Of a DNA stretch of 64,000 bases, positions 37,850 to 46,758 are shown piece after piece. The notes below the pieces were generated by a model. It did not search any database, was not told where the DNA came from, and was given only the letters and a program-made list of their open reading frames with translations. The stretch is taken from the NCBI GenBank assembly GCA_938743325.2, contig OW568896.1, positions 407,501-471,500 on the forward strand. The letters run 5' to 3'. Source of the DNA: Pycnococcus provasolii (Eukaryota > Chlorophyta > Pseudoscourfieldiophyceae > Pseudoscourfieldiales > Pycnococcaceae). Within the stretch, counting starts at the first letter, position 1. Every line of letters starts with the position of its first letter. The translations under genes and the position numbers were made by a program.

Positions 37850-39472
37850 TTAAGCGTCCTTCTGAGACACCTTCTCGTACTGCCTGTGACGGCGCGGGAG
37901 CAGTGCCTCGAGCACGCCCGGCGAAGCATCCGTGAGCAGCGCCTGCTCGAGCGTAAGTGCCTCCTCGAGCATCTCCTCCACGCGCTCCTTGTTCTCCGCC
38001 ATGAGAGGCGCGATGTGCTGAATAGCGCCGGCAATCTCAGCTGCGCTCAGCCACACGCTCGAACGCAGAACCGGGAATTCGGCGTCGAGCGTCTGGCTCA
38101 GGGTCGCGTGCCGTGCGCGAAGCAGAGCCACGAGCGTGCGCGCCTCCTCGAGCGCAATCGAGGTATCCGCACCACTCTTCGACAACGCGTTGTGCGTTGA
38201 TCCGTACGCACCCACCACCGCAAGCTCAGCCTGCGTGAGTCCCTCGTCCTTTCCAATGGAATCTAGGACGTACTGCCTCACCTTCTCGTCGTCACCTGGC
38301 CTCTGCCCGAGCGCGTGCTGCAGCAGCAGGCAGTCGTACACCGAGACGTTCTCCACGCCGTTCGCGTGCGCCGCCACCTGCAGGAGGTTCACGCACTTGA
38401 TGAAGCGTCGGTCGGACACGTAGATTGGAGGCTCGCACTTATCCTGCAGGTGCTTGCGCATTCCCACGAACAGGTCGACGACCGCGCGCGGCACTTCCAC
38501 CGCCTCGATGGCGGCGTCGCGGCACGTCATCATGTCGTCCATGCCGAGTGTCGTGGATGCATCGTGGCCTTCCGAGTCCGCGGACGCGCCCGCGAATCCG
38601 GACGCCGCGAGTTCCGTGAGGCTCGCGAGCCCGTCAGCGCTCACCTGCCTGACGGACTTGCGGAGAAGGAAGCGGTCGTACAGCGCGTCGAGTTCCTCCG
38701 ACTCGGGCAATTCGTTGGACGCACCGATGAGGCACAGCAGCGGCACCTTGTGCCTTTCCGTTCCGTTGTCGAACAGCCTTTCGTTGAGCAGGGTGAGCAG
38801 CGCGTTGAGGATGGCTGAGTTCGCCTTGAAGATTTCGTCGACGAATGCGACGTCCGCGGTTGGCAGGTACCCGTCGGTTTGTCGCACGTACTTATCGTTT
38901 TCGAGCCCGGACATGGAGAGAGGTCCGAACAGTTCCTCAGGCACGGAGAATCGCGTGAGCAGCCTTTCGAAGAATCGTCCGTCGCACACTTCGCTGAGTC
39001 TTCGCGCGAGCTCGCTCTTGGCGGTTCCCGGCGGTCCGAGCAGGAGGAGGTGTTCTCCCGCGAGTGCTGCGAGCAGCATGAGCCTCACCTCCGTGTCCCT
39101 TTCTAGAAGTCCGTGCGCGAGCCGTTCGGCGGTTGCCCTGACGCGTATGGCGAGGTCGTGGTTCTTGTTGAGGTGCTCCTTAGCGGTCGCGGCGTTGTTG
39201 AGCACGACGGCTGCGTCCTGTTTGATGTCGTTCAGTTCGGTAGTCACGAGCGCGCTGAGCGTGCTGATGGCGTCCTTCTGCGAAGCCATGGATGACGGTT
39301 TGGAGTTTTGAGAGGAGGCTGACTCGTCGACTTCCTGCACCTGGTCCATTTTGCGCGCACGCATCACATGAGATGCATGACGACGAGCAGGACGCGTGGA
39401 TGAGGTAACCCGTGCCTTCGCCACATGGCTGCACCGAGCGTGCGAAGACATCACAACATGGGGTGCTGACAT
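37850..39472 (-). CDS. ravA-like: RavA-type MoxR AAA+ ATPase, organelle-targeted
   Basis: 540-residue MoxR-family AAA+ protein. The first 45 residues (from ATG 39472) are Ser/Arg/His-rich with no acidic residue, like a plastid or mitochondrial transit peptide. The AAA+ core has LLLGPPGTAKSELARRLSEV (Walker A, about 145), RFSVPEELFGPLSMSGL, VAFVDEIFKANSAILNALL (Walker B, about 210), LLNERLFDNG and LIGASNELPESEELDALYDR (sensor 1). These follow bacterial RavA closely. RavA hexamers work with the vWA protein ViaA and act on respiratory complexes in E. coli. Here the ViaA-like gene lies head-to-head 293 bases away. The C-terminal helical region would correspond to the triple-helix/LARA part but is poorly conserved. 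Upstream sequence in the frame starts at TTG. Confidence 0.9.
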   Translation of the reverse strand: MSAPHVVMSSHARCSHVAKARVTSSTRPARRHASHVMRARKMDQVQEVDESASSQNSKPSSMASQKDAISTLSALVTTELNDIKQDAAVVLNNAATAKEHLNKNHDLAIRVRATAERLAHGLLERDTEVRLMLLAALAGEHLLLLGPPGTAKSELARRLSEVCDGRFFERLLTRFSVPEELFGPLSMSGLENDKYVRQTDGYLPTADVAFVDEIFKANSAILNALLTLLNERLFDNGTERHKVPLLCLIGASNELPESEELDALYDRFLLRKSVRQVSADGLASLTELAASGFAGASADSEGHDASTTLGMDDMMTCRDAAIEAVEVPRAVVDLFVGMRKHLQDKCEPPIYVSDRRFIKCVNLLQVAAHANGVENVSVYDCLLLQHALGQRPGDDEKVRQYVLDSIGKDEGLTQAELAVVGAYGSTHNALSKSGADTSIALEEARTLVALLRARHATLSQTLDAEFPVLRSSVWLSAAEIAGAIQHIAPLMAENKERVEEMLEEALTLEQALLTDASPGVLEALLPRRHRQYEKVSQKDA

Positions 39473-39765
39473 GACAAAGGTAAAGACAAAGAGGAGAGTG
39501 GATAGAATCACGCACGCGCACAAGGCCCAATACAAGACAAGGGAAGGGGGGAGACTTGCTTGTTGTGTGAGTCGGACGGACCGGACCCCAGGGTGTTTCT
39601 TCCGACTTATTATCCCGGGAAGTCCCGGCGGCTGAATGGGCTTTCTTGTAGGGAAAAAGGGGAAAAGCGATCGAAAAGATCAAGCAAAAGATCCTCCCCC
39701 TTTCCCTGCCCCCATCCCACGCATCCTATCCTCTCCCCCTCCTCCTCCCCTTTTTCCCCAGTCGC
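39473..39765. promoter_or_regulatory. Bidirectional promoter of the RavA-like/ViaA-like pair
   Basis: 293 bases separate the two ATGs. The ViaA-side 100 bases are pyrimidine-rich (CCTCCTCC, TTTTTCCCC). No TATA box is obvious. Shared control of the pair is inferred from geometry. Confidence 0.5.
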
Positions 39766-42126
39766 ATGTCCTCACCATTGTCCTCCATGTCGGCGTCGGC
39801 GTCTGGTAGTAAAACACCCGCTCGTGCCTCTTGCACACATGCACATGTGCGTGCAGGGGTTAGGGTGAGGGACCACCTTAAGCTGACTAAACATGTCTTC
39901 TCAAGACATCTCCTAAAAGCATCTTCTGTGCATGCTGTCTCATCCTCGTCATCCTCTTTGCTCTTTGGGGATGCATCAACTTCAACTTCAAATCCAAATC
40001 CGCCTTCCCTGGACGACGCCGCATCGGGCTTGTCGCAGGGACTCGGCGCGCTCGCGAAGGTGCCAACGCCGCTCGTCCCGAACATTTTGAGGCTCAGGGA
40101 CGCCATGGCGCGAGGCGCGGCGGAACGCGCCGCGCACAAACAAGACGGGTGGAACATTCCAGTCACGTCCGCCGAGGCGGTCGCGCAGGGGGTCGTCATG
40201 TGGAGAAGCGCCATGGAACGCGGCGAACCGCCGCCCATGGACGCGCCGTGGCCGCCGTCGCCGCTGAAGGAGTTTGCGGGACAGGCACTCACACGGTCGG
40301 GGGCACAGCGACTCGCATATCAGCACCCCGCGCTCATGGACGCACTTCTCAAGGAGGTGCTTCAAATGCACCTCACGCTCGAAAACCAACAGAGAAATGC
40401 CGTCGCGTCCAGCGCAGCCATCGCATTCCAGGTAACTCAGAAGAGCAGTACGGCAGCTCAGGGTCAGGAGGCTGCACCTGAGGCGGATGAGGAGACGACA
40501 ACATCATCAACAGAAGCAGCAGCAGCAGCGGCAAGTGCAGAGAAGAAACCTGCCGCCCAACCAGCGACAAGAACCGCAAAGCAGGCGGAAGCTGAGTCGA
40601 ACCTTCTCAGCATGATGCGCAAGCGAAAGCCTGTTAAGAAGAAGAAAAAGGTGCCAGTCGCCGCAGCCGCAGATGCCACCGCCGAGGGTACAATCTCAGA
40701 GCAAGACGACGATCAGACGGCTGTGCGTCTTCTCGCGCGTGCGCCAGCATCGTGCCACGAGCACGCGGTTGCAGCAAGCGACCGCCTCGCACGCCGACTC
40801 ATGAGCCGGTGGGGACCGTCGCTAGCCGCGCTCGAGTCTGTAGGACGCGCATTCGACGGACTCGAGGCTCTGCTGGGAACGCAGGAAGGCTCGTCGTTTG
40901 ATCCAGATGCGGCGGCATGGCAACGCGAGGGATTCAGCAAACTCGACGGATACCGCAAGCAGCTCGAGGAGTGCGAGGAGCTTCGCGCTCTTGTGCGCAC
41001 GCTCGGGCGAGGTGCGGGATGGGGACCACTACGCAAGTCGCCCTGCCAGGTGTTCGACGAAAAAGCGAGGCTGGGACTGCTGCGCACCGTGTTCGAGCAG
41101 CAGGAGACGCGCGGTCTGTGCCGCTCCGACGATTTGTCGCGCATGCTCCCCGCGGAGGCTGCACTGCTCGCGAAAGGTCGCACGAATCGCGAGGCGAAGC
41201 TGCTGTTCTTCGCACGCCTTGCTGAACGCAACCTGATGAGCTACGAGCGCGACGGGTGGTCCGAGCAGCCGGCTGACGTTCCGGATGTGTACAGGCGCGA
41301 GATCAGGCCCACGGCGGAGCGCGGGCCGATCCTGCTGTGCGTCGACAGCAGCGGAAGCATGCGAGGAACGCGCGAGGATGTTGCGAAGGCGATCGCAATC
41401 GAGTGCATGAGGCAGGCGCGATCGCAGGAGCGCGACTGCTACGCATTCGCGTTCGCCGGCGACGACGAGGTTGCAGAGCTGGAGCTGAATCACGATCCAG
41501 AGAGCCTTGCAACATTGATGGGATTCCTCGAGCGCACGTTCAATGGTGGCACGGAATTCAACGTTCCGCTCACGCGTTGCCTTGAAAGGCTGCACGACGC
41601 GAAGTGGGCAAATAGCGACATTCTTCTCGTGACTGACGGCGAGCTGCGTCCACCGAAGCCTGAGATCACGCGAAAGCTCGAGGGCGCGAAGGAAAGCATG
41701 GGACTTCGCGTGCACGGCCTCGCGCTTCCGGCAAATCAGGTGATCGGACATCAGGCGCAGCTGGAGGCTAAGCTTGAGATGCGCGTGCTTCGATCGCTTT
41801 CGACGAACACGACGCGGCGAGGTACGGACGAGGTGAACTTGCACCTGTTCGAGGGTTGGGATGCGTTCGAGAGCGATGTGTTCGCGGAGGAGAATGCGGT
41901 GCTCGCGGCGCAGGTTGCCGCGGGCAAGCTCGCGGAGGCTTGGCGCGAGGAGGAGGTGGCACGTCGCATGGCGGAGTCGGCTGACGAGTCGGCAAAGGAG
42001 CGCGCGCTGAAGAGCGTGCCCGTGAACATGGGTAAGGGCGCGTACAAGCGCGGGAAGGAGGCGGCGCTGAAGAGCGTGCCTGTGAACATGGGCAAGGGCG
42101 CTTACAAGCGGCAAGGGGACGAGTAA
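39766..42126 (+). CDS. viaA-like: ViaA-type vWA protein, organelle-targeted
   Basis: 786-residue partner of the adjacent RavA-like ATPase. The N-terminal 70 residues are Ser/Ala/His-rich with few acids, consistent with a transit peptide. A helical middle contains two low-complexity patches (Ala/Glu and a KPVKKKKKV basic run). The C-terminal vWA domain begins GPILLCVDSSGSMRGTREDV at about residue 520 (MIDAS). FERTFNGGTEF-type and LLVTDGELR sites continue it. This order, with vWA at the C-terminus, matches bacterial ViaA and CoxE-like proteins. The last 40 residues contain a 20-residue tandem duplication (ALKSVPVNMGKGAYKR twice). It is divergent from the RavA-like gene, implying a RavA-ViaA chaperone-like complex in an organelle. 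Confidence 0.88.
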   Translation: MSSPLSSMSASASGSKTPARASCTHAHVRAGVRVRDHLKLTKHVFSRHLLKASSVHAVSSSSSSLLFGDASTSTSNPNPPSLDDAASGLSQGLGALAKVPTPLVPNILRLRDAMARGAAERAAHKQDGWNIPVTSAEAVAQGVVMWRSAMERGEPPPMDAPWPPSPLKEFAGQALTRSGAQRLAYQHPALMDALLKEVLQMHLTLENQQRNAVASSAAIAFQVTQKSSTAAQGQEAAPEADEETTTSSTEAAAAAASAEKKPAAQPATRTAKQAEAESNLLSMMRKRKPVKKKKKVPVAAAADATAEGTISEQDDDQTAVRLLARAPASCHEHAVAASDRLARRLMSRWGPSLAALESVGRAFDGLEALLGTQEGSSFDPDAAAWQREGFSKLDGYRKQLEECEELRALVRTLGRGAGWGPLRKSPCQVFDEKARLGLLRTVFEQQETRGLCRSDDLSRMLPAEAALLAKGRTNREAKLLFFARLAERNLMSYERDGWSEQPADVPDVYRREIRPTAERGPILLCVDSSGSMRGTREDVAKAIAIECMRQARSQERDCYAFAFAGDDEVAELELNHDPESLATLMGFLERTFNGGTEFNVPLTRCLERLHDAKWANSDILLVTDGELRPPKPEITRKLEGAKESMGLRVHGLALPANQVIGHQAQLEAKLEMRVLRSLSTNTTRRGTDEVNLHLFEGWDAFESDVFAEENAVLAAQVAAGKLAEAWREEEVARRMAESADESAKERALKSVPVNMGKGAYKRGKEAALKSVPVNMGKGAYKRQGDE
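42005..42111 (+). repeat. 60-bp tandem duplication at the 3' end of the ViaA-like gene
   Basis: GCGCTGAAGAGCGTGCC through TACAAGCG occurs twice (about 42005-42051 and 42065-42111) with four silent differences. It duplicates the basic C-terminal peptide. Confidence 0.85.
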
Positions 42127-42292
42127 AAACAAAGGGTAGAGGGGGGGGAGTGTGACGGAGGAGGGAGAGTCACGTAAGAAAAGCACATTGTTTTCCCTTT
42201 TCGGTCAGGTTTTTCAGTCCAGGAGGGGGGGGGGGGTCAAGACTCAAGACGTGGGTTCTGCGTCTTTTGCTCTGGCATTTTTTCTACTCGTG

Positions 42293-43450
42293 ATGGCAAC
42301 CATGTCGTCGGATGATGCGGACGCCCTCGCTCCTGCCCCTGGCGCCCTGTGCCTTCTGCATGGACTCAAGGCGCGCCCGGACCTCAACGACGCGTTCGTG
42401 CGTGTTAAGGCGTACCACGAGGAGTCGGGGAGGTACGAGTGCATGTGCCTGAACGAGTCGCTCAACAACGAAACTGTGAGAGCACGGCCGGCGAACGTGC
42501 AAGTGTACGGCGCGGAAAGACTCGCCGACGAAATATGCACACTCGCGCAAAACTCGCTCGCGGAGGAGAACTCGCTTGATTCCAAAGGGACGTCGTTTAG
42601 GGAGCTGTACGCGCTGTGCGACGAAGGGATGCTGTGCCTTGACGACGTGTGGGACGCAGCGGAGCGCAATGAATATTGTGGCTCCATTGCAGATCTGCTG
42701 GTTGCGCTCATCGAGAAGGAAACGAACCAATTGACCACCTATTACAACGATACGAATGCACACAAGAAGGGAGGACTCAAGCTGGTGGGCTCGATGTTGC
42801 TCACCACGTGGTGTAGCGTGCTGCACGACGGTTTCTCTGGAAACGTATTCACGAATGGAAACAAAGGCTTCAATCGAATGCACGCGAGGCGCACGGCCGA
42901 GTTCTTTCGCGCTGGCGGGCTCCATGCCACGCTACGATGCGCGAGAGCTGCGTTGCGCCTTTGCGATCCCGCAGACCTCGAGGCGAGCACATATAGTGTG
43001 CCTGCCGGAGTCATGTGCAGACTTGTATTTGAAAGTCACCGCTCGCTCAAGCTCGCGTGCTGTGTTAAGGATGCCGTGAAAGCCCTCGTCGAGGCAGGGC
43101 ACCTTGATACGCCTGGACAACTCTCGGAGGTGACGTGGTGGCTGAATGCCGACGAACGCCTGGACGACGACGGTTCCGCGAATGGCTTAGAAGGCACGGT
43201 CAACAACACGGTCGCTTGCTTGGTGATTCACTTGAGCAAGATGGGACGTTCAGACTTGGCAAACAAACTTCGACCACCGGAAGGGAGTACGAACGCGCTC
43301 ATGTTCGACGCCATGGCTATGCCGTTTGCGGAGGTCATGTGCGAGAAGGGGCGAAACGCCAACGCTGAGGAGAATGCACGTATCATGAAAAGATTCTACA
43401 ACAGCGGACTCCTTGACGGCATGCCAGAGCCAAGGTTGGGCATGCGCTGA
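42293..43450 (+). CDS. Hypothetical protein with N-terminal SH3-like barrel
   Basis: 385-residue protein. Residues about 15-70 (LHGLKARPDLNDAFVRVKAY and ECMCLNES) fit the small beta-barrel common in algal proteins near MYND or ankyrin modules. The remainder is helical with scattered Cys/His but no zinc-finger spacing I can defend. No membrane segment is seen in the chosen product. The frame extends upstream to a GTG, but ATG 42293 (followed by a second Met three codons later) gives a natural start. It runs in the same direction as the ViaA-like gene, 166 bases after it. Function unknown. Confidence 0.75.
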   Translation: MATMSSDDADALAPAPGALCLLHGLKARPDLNDAFVRVKAYHEESGRYECMCLNESLNNETVRARPANVQVYGAERLADEICTLAQNSLAEENSLDSKGTSFRELYALCDEGMLCLDDVWDAAERNEYCGSIADLLVALIEKETNQLTTYYNDTNAHKKGGLKLVGSMLLTTWCSVLHDGFSGNVFTNGNKGFNRMHARRTAEFFRAGGLHATLRCARAALRLCDPADLEASTYSVPAGVMCRLVFESHRSLKLACCVKDAVKALVEAGHLDTPGQLSEVTWWLNADERLDDDGSANGLEGTVNNTVACLVIHLSKMGRSDLANKLRPPEGSTNALMFDAMAMPFAEVMCEKGRNANAEENARIMKRFYNSGLLDGMPEPRLGMR

Positions 43451-43606
43451 GATAATAGGTACATGCTGTGTGTTGCGCGGCGCTTGCACGTATAGAAGTA
43501 AGTACTAACAACAAAACTTGAAAAAAAGTAAGTCGCACGTGCTCGTCGAGGCAATAAAAAAACGACTGTAGGTTACACGCGCGCAACAAGCCAACAACAT
43601 GTGCTT

Positions 43607-44560
43607 TCACCACGATCCTAGCGCGTGCTTCGTCGGGTGCACGAAAGCGTCGTATCCCCACTCGGTGGACAGGCTGAATGGCTCGCTCACCTTCATGCCA
43701 GACTCCTTGGTGACGGTTCCGATGACAAACTTGTTGATTGAGTTTTTGTCCCTGTAGTAGCACACGCGAAGAGCCTTCTCGAGCAGTGCTCGCGCCTCCT
43801 GCTCCGTCATGTCGTCGCGCTGCTCGTTGCGGAAGAGTGGCCGTGCGAGGTGGTTTCCAAATCCCGTCGCGACGTGCGAGTCGGTGTACGACACGCCAAT
43901 CATGCTGCACGTTCCCAGGAACGCCTCGCCCGTCGCCTGGTCCACGCCACCAACGACAAGGCTATTCCAAAGAGGGTCGAACTTGTTGCGGCGGTTGTAC
44001 ATGACGCGCTGCAGGTACGCGAACACCTCGCGAGGCTTGAGCACGACTCCGTCGTCGCGAATGACGTCGTTGTCGTTGAGCTCCGTCAGAAGCTTGCTGA
44101 TGTACTGGAAGTCGCTGATCTCCCCACCCGCGCCAACAAGCGTGGTTGGGGCTGCGGGCACAATTCTGCTGATCGACTTGTACCTCTTGGTCGCGCCGTA
44201 CGCGCCGAGTGTGTCCGCAGCCATCATGATACCGTCCTTGTACTTGATAGCGAGCACGGACGTTCCTGTTACGTACGGGTACGTCGTGTGCTTGTTCGGC
44301 GCGCCTGGGGGCGCGTTGGTGATCGCGGCGTCGAATGCGAGCGCGCCTGCGTCGAATGGCGCGTGTGCCTGCGGCGGCGCGACGGTGAATGGCATTGCAC
44401 CTGACGCTGGCGCGAGTACGGCGTTGCTGTTGGCATCTTGGTGAGCTGTGTTGGTACGTTGGTTGTGAAAGAAGCTCGCGGATGCCGACTGCTGCTGCGC
44501 GGCGAGGATTGCGGTGTCAGGTCCCAGCAGCGGGTGGTGCGACGGCAGAGACGGCTGCAT
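43607..44560 (-). CDS. PSMB4: 20S proteasome subunit beta type-4 (beta-7)
   Basis: Non-catalytic beta-7 subunit of the 20S core (PSMB4, plant PBG1). The 317-residue product has an unusually long N-terminal propeptide-like part (about 90 residues, Ala/Pro/Gln-rich). The Ntn fold follows, beginning YVTGTSVLAIKYKDGIMMAA. Family motifs GAYGATKRYKSISRI, GAGGEISDFQYI, YNRRNKFDPLWNSLVVGG and DDMTEQEARALLEKALRVCY are all in place. The ATG at 44560 is clean. Confidence 0.95.
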   Translation of the reverse strand: MQPSLPSHHPLLGPDTAILAAQQQSASASFFHNQRTNTAHQDANSNAVLAPASGAMPFTVAPPQAHAPFDAGALAFDAAITNAPPGAPNKHTTYPYVTGTSVLAIKYKDGIMMAADTLGAYGATKRYKSISRIVPAAPTTLVGAGGEISDFQYISKLLTELNDNDVIRDDGVVLKPREVFAYLQRVMYNRRNKFDPLWNSLVVGGVDQATGEAFLGTCSMIGVSYTDSHVATGFGNHLARPLFRNEQRDDMTEQEARALLEKALRVCYYRDKNSINKFVIGTVTKESGMKVSEPFSLSTEWGYDAFVHPTKHALGSW

Positions 44561-45225
44561 ACTATTTATTATAAGTGTGCTGTGCTGTGCTGAACGTGAA
44601 GTGACTTATTTGTGCGCGCAGAGCAGCCGCGTGAAAAGAGGTGGTATCGAAATGGAGCGGTACCTGGGAGGAGAACGGGTCCCGAAGAAGAAGAAGGGAG
44701 GGAGGAGGGGAGGGAGGAGGGGGGAAAAACCTAAAAGCGAAGTTTCAGGCTGAAAGAAAGGTCGGAAAGGAAACCCCGAAACAACTCAGGAAACGTGCGA
44801 ATTGCTCTAAACCCGAATAGATAGATTCGACTCGTGGGAAGCACGTGGGAAGGTCACGCTCACGAAGGTGGTCATGAAAGGAATGCAAGGCGGGATAGTC
44901 TAAGGTGGCGAATGGCGATGACGAGGAGGAGGAGTGAGGACGGAGCTTAACTGCTTAAGGTCGGGCAGAAGGTCGGGCAAGGAAAGAATTTAAGGTAAGA
45001 ACTAGGACATAAACTTACCACAGTACCAGTGGTAAGAACTAAGAAAGAAACAAGAAAGAAACAGTGCGAATTCCTCCTTGGGTTTCCCGCCTCCTCCTCC
45101 CTTCCTCCTCCTCCCTCCTCCTCCTCCGCCATTGCCCCTTTCTGTTTTTTTCCTTCCTCCCACCTCCTCTACCTTTAGGCCAACTCGCACGCGTGTGTGT
45201 GTGTGTATACCTATACTTTATTATT
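44561..45225. promoter_or_regulatory. Divergent intergenic region between PSMB4 and syntaxin genes
   Basis: 665 bases without a supportable gene. It is purine-rich (GGGAGGAGGGGAGG) near 44695-44725, has CTTAAG at 44954-44959 and a CT-rich stretch (45075-45170) before the syntaxin start. An upstream extension of the syntaxin frame is low-complexity Ser/Leu/Pro and not convincing. Confidence 0.45.
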
Positions 45226-46365
45226 ATGAACAACCTGCTGGGTGCGGTGGGCGCCGGTGCGAATTTACCCGCGTCGGCCGCGCTCCCGCAGCCTCGCGGC
45301 GCTAGTGCAAGTGCGGCCGCAAACGTTGCCTCGGGGATCAACGCGGGGGAAGTCGTCTTGGATATGCCCGTCGCCACCGCGCCGCCGCCTTCGACGACGA
45401 ACGCGGCGCCTTCGCAACCTTCGAGTGGAATCGGGCGATTTCGGGCGAACGACAACAAGGCGGGCGCGGTCGTCCTCTCTATGGCGCAGACCGCAGCCGC
45501 GTCTGGAGTGGACGCCGCACAAACTGCAGCGGCTGGCGCCATCGCGAACGATCCCATGGGAAGCTTCTTCGCAGAAGTTTCGGAGGTCAAGAGCCTCATC
45601 GCCGCCGTGGAAGCCAACTTTGGAAAACTCGTCGACGCCAACGAACGCGCCAAGTCAATCACCGCGCCGGAGAGGTTGAAGCAAAGCCGCGAGGACATGG
45701 CTGGACTCGTCACAGAAACCCAGAGGCTCGCCAAAAAGTGCAAAGACAGGCTCGACGCACTCCAGAGCGCGAACGAGTCGGTGCGACAGCAGTGCGGCGC
45801 CAACTCCACGCAAGACCGAACGCGAACGTCCGTGACGGCAGGACTGCAGAAGAAGCTGAAGACGACTCTTGAGAGCTTCCAGGCGCTGCGCCATAGGCTG
45901 CAGAGCGAGCACCGCGAGGTGGTGGAGATGCGCGTCGAGGCGGTGACTGGCCAGGCACCAAGCGAGGAGCAGGTGGAGGAGCTCATCGCCTCAGGCAAGG
46001 CTGAGACGGTGTTCCAGACGGCTATGCTCGAGCAGGGACGAGGCCGCGTGCTCGAGGCTGTGGCGGAGCTGCAGGAAAGGCACGAGGCGATCCGCGAGCT
46101 CGAGCGCGGGCTTCTCGACCTGCACCAGTGCTTTCTCGACATGGCTGTTCTCGTTGACAGACAAGGCGAGCTGCTGGATAACATCGAGGCGAACGTGAAG
46201 AAGAGCCTCGACCACGTCGTTGCCGGCCAGAAGCAGCTCGTTCAAGCAAAGTCGTTGCAGCAGAACACGCGCAAGTGGATGTGCTGGGCGCTTATTATTT
46301 TACTGATTATCGTGTGCGTGATTGTCGTGGGCGTGCTTAAGCCGTGGCAGAGCGGCAGCGCATAG
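45226..46365 (+). CDS. Syntaxin (Qa-SNARE, plasma-membrane SYP1-like)
   Basis: 379-residue t-SNARE for vesicle fusion. An Ala/Pro-rich leader of about 105 residues is followed by the syntaxin N-terminal three-helix region (FFAEVSEVKSLIAAVEANFG; KCKDRLDALQ). The Qa-SNARE helix then includes LERGLLDLHQCFLDMAVLVD and DNIEANVKKSLDHV, with the central-layer Gln within the VDRQGELLD stretch. One C-terminal transmembrane segment (ALIILLIIVCVIVVGVL) and a short tail complete it. It resembles syntaxin-1/SYP12. ATG 45226 was chosen over low-complexity upstream extension. Confidence 0.92.
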   Translation: MNNLLGAVGAGANLPASAALPQPRGASASAAANVASGINAGEVVLDMPVATAPPPSTTNAAPSQPSSGIGRFRANDNKAGAVVLSMAQTAAASGVDAAQTAAAGAIANDPMGSFFAEVSEVKSLIAAVEANFGKLVDANERAKSITAPERLKQSREDMAGLVTETQRLAKKCKDRLDALQSANESVRQQCGANSTQDRTRTSVTAGLQKKLKTTLESFQALRHRLQSEHREVVEMRVEAVTGQAPSEEQVEELIASGKAETVFQTAMLEQGRGRVLEAVAELQERHEAIRELERGLLDLHQCFLDMAVLVDRQGELLDNIEANVKKSLDHVVAGQKQLVQAKSLQQNTRKWMCWALIILLIIVCVIVVGVLKPWQSGSA

Positions 46366-46599
46366 CCTTTTTTTAAATAAGGCTAAACTAGGAATTTTTG
46401 AATACTTTTTTTATTTGAAAAAGGAAGGTTGTAAAAAGAAGTATAAATCTAAAAGGTAAAGCCTCTTCAGCGTGTGCCCAGCGCGACCAATTTGTTTTGG
46501 TGCTGTTGAACTTGTGTGCAGCGGTTTGGAAGCTCAGCTTTTGAGAAATTCAAAAAGTCGCCGGACGTCTCGTTGCCAAAGAAGTCACAAATCAAAGGG

Positions 46600-46624
46600 C
46601 ATATTTAAGACGTCTTAAAATATG
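46600..46624. other. 25-base imperfect palindrome
   Basis: Twelve-base arms with one extra A in the right arm, centred on GACGTC (an AatII/CRE-like core). It could be a bZIP-type site for the downstream WW gene or a 3'-end structure of the syntaxin transcript. Confidence 0.55.
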
Positions 46625-46656
46625 TACCAACCATGCCCTTGCACAATTAACGATTA

Positions 46657-46677
46657 GGGGTTCGACGCCCGAACCCC
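46657..46677. other. 8-bp-arm hairpin GGGGTTCG/CGAACCCC
   Basis: Perfect arms around ACGCC. The sequence also matches a tRNA B-box by chance, but no tRNA fold can be built around it. Confidence 0.6.
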
Positions 46678-46758
46678 GAAAATGAATCGATTCCTCTGTT
46701 ACGCACCTGCTCTCCTCCTCTCCCCCTCTTCCGCGTCAATCTGGGAAACGTAAAAAGC

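Larger units (their letters stand above)
46366..46758. other. Intergenic interval with a palindrome and a strong hairpin
   Basis: 393 AT-rich bases between two same-strand genes, with no gene seen. CATATTTAAGAC (46600-46611) is followed directly by its near-exact complement (46612-46624, one extra A). GGGGTTCG/CGAACCCC (46657-46664/46670-46677) makes an 8-bp hairpin with a 5-base loop. Confidence 0.55.

Noticed and set aside
46657-46677. tRNA B-box-like GGTTCGACGCC
   Set aside because: No A-box at the right distance and no acceptor, D or anticodon stems can be formed; it is part of a simple hairpin.
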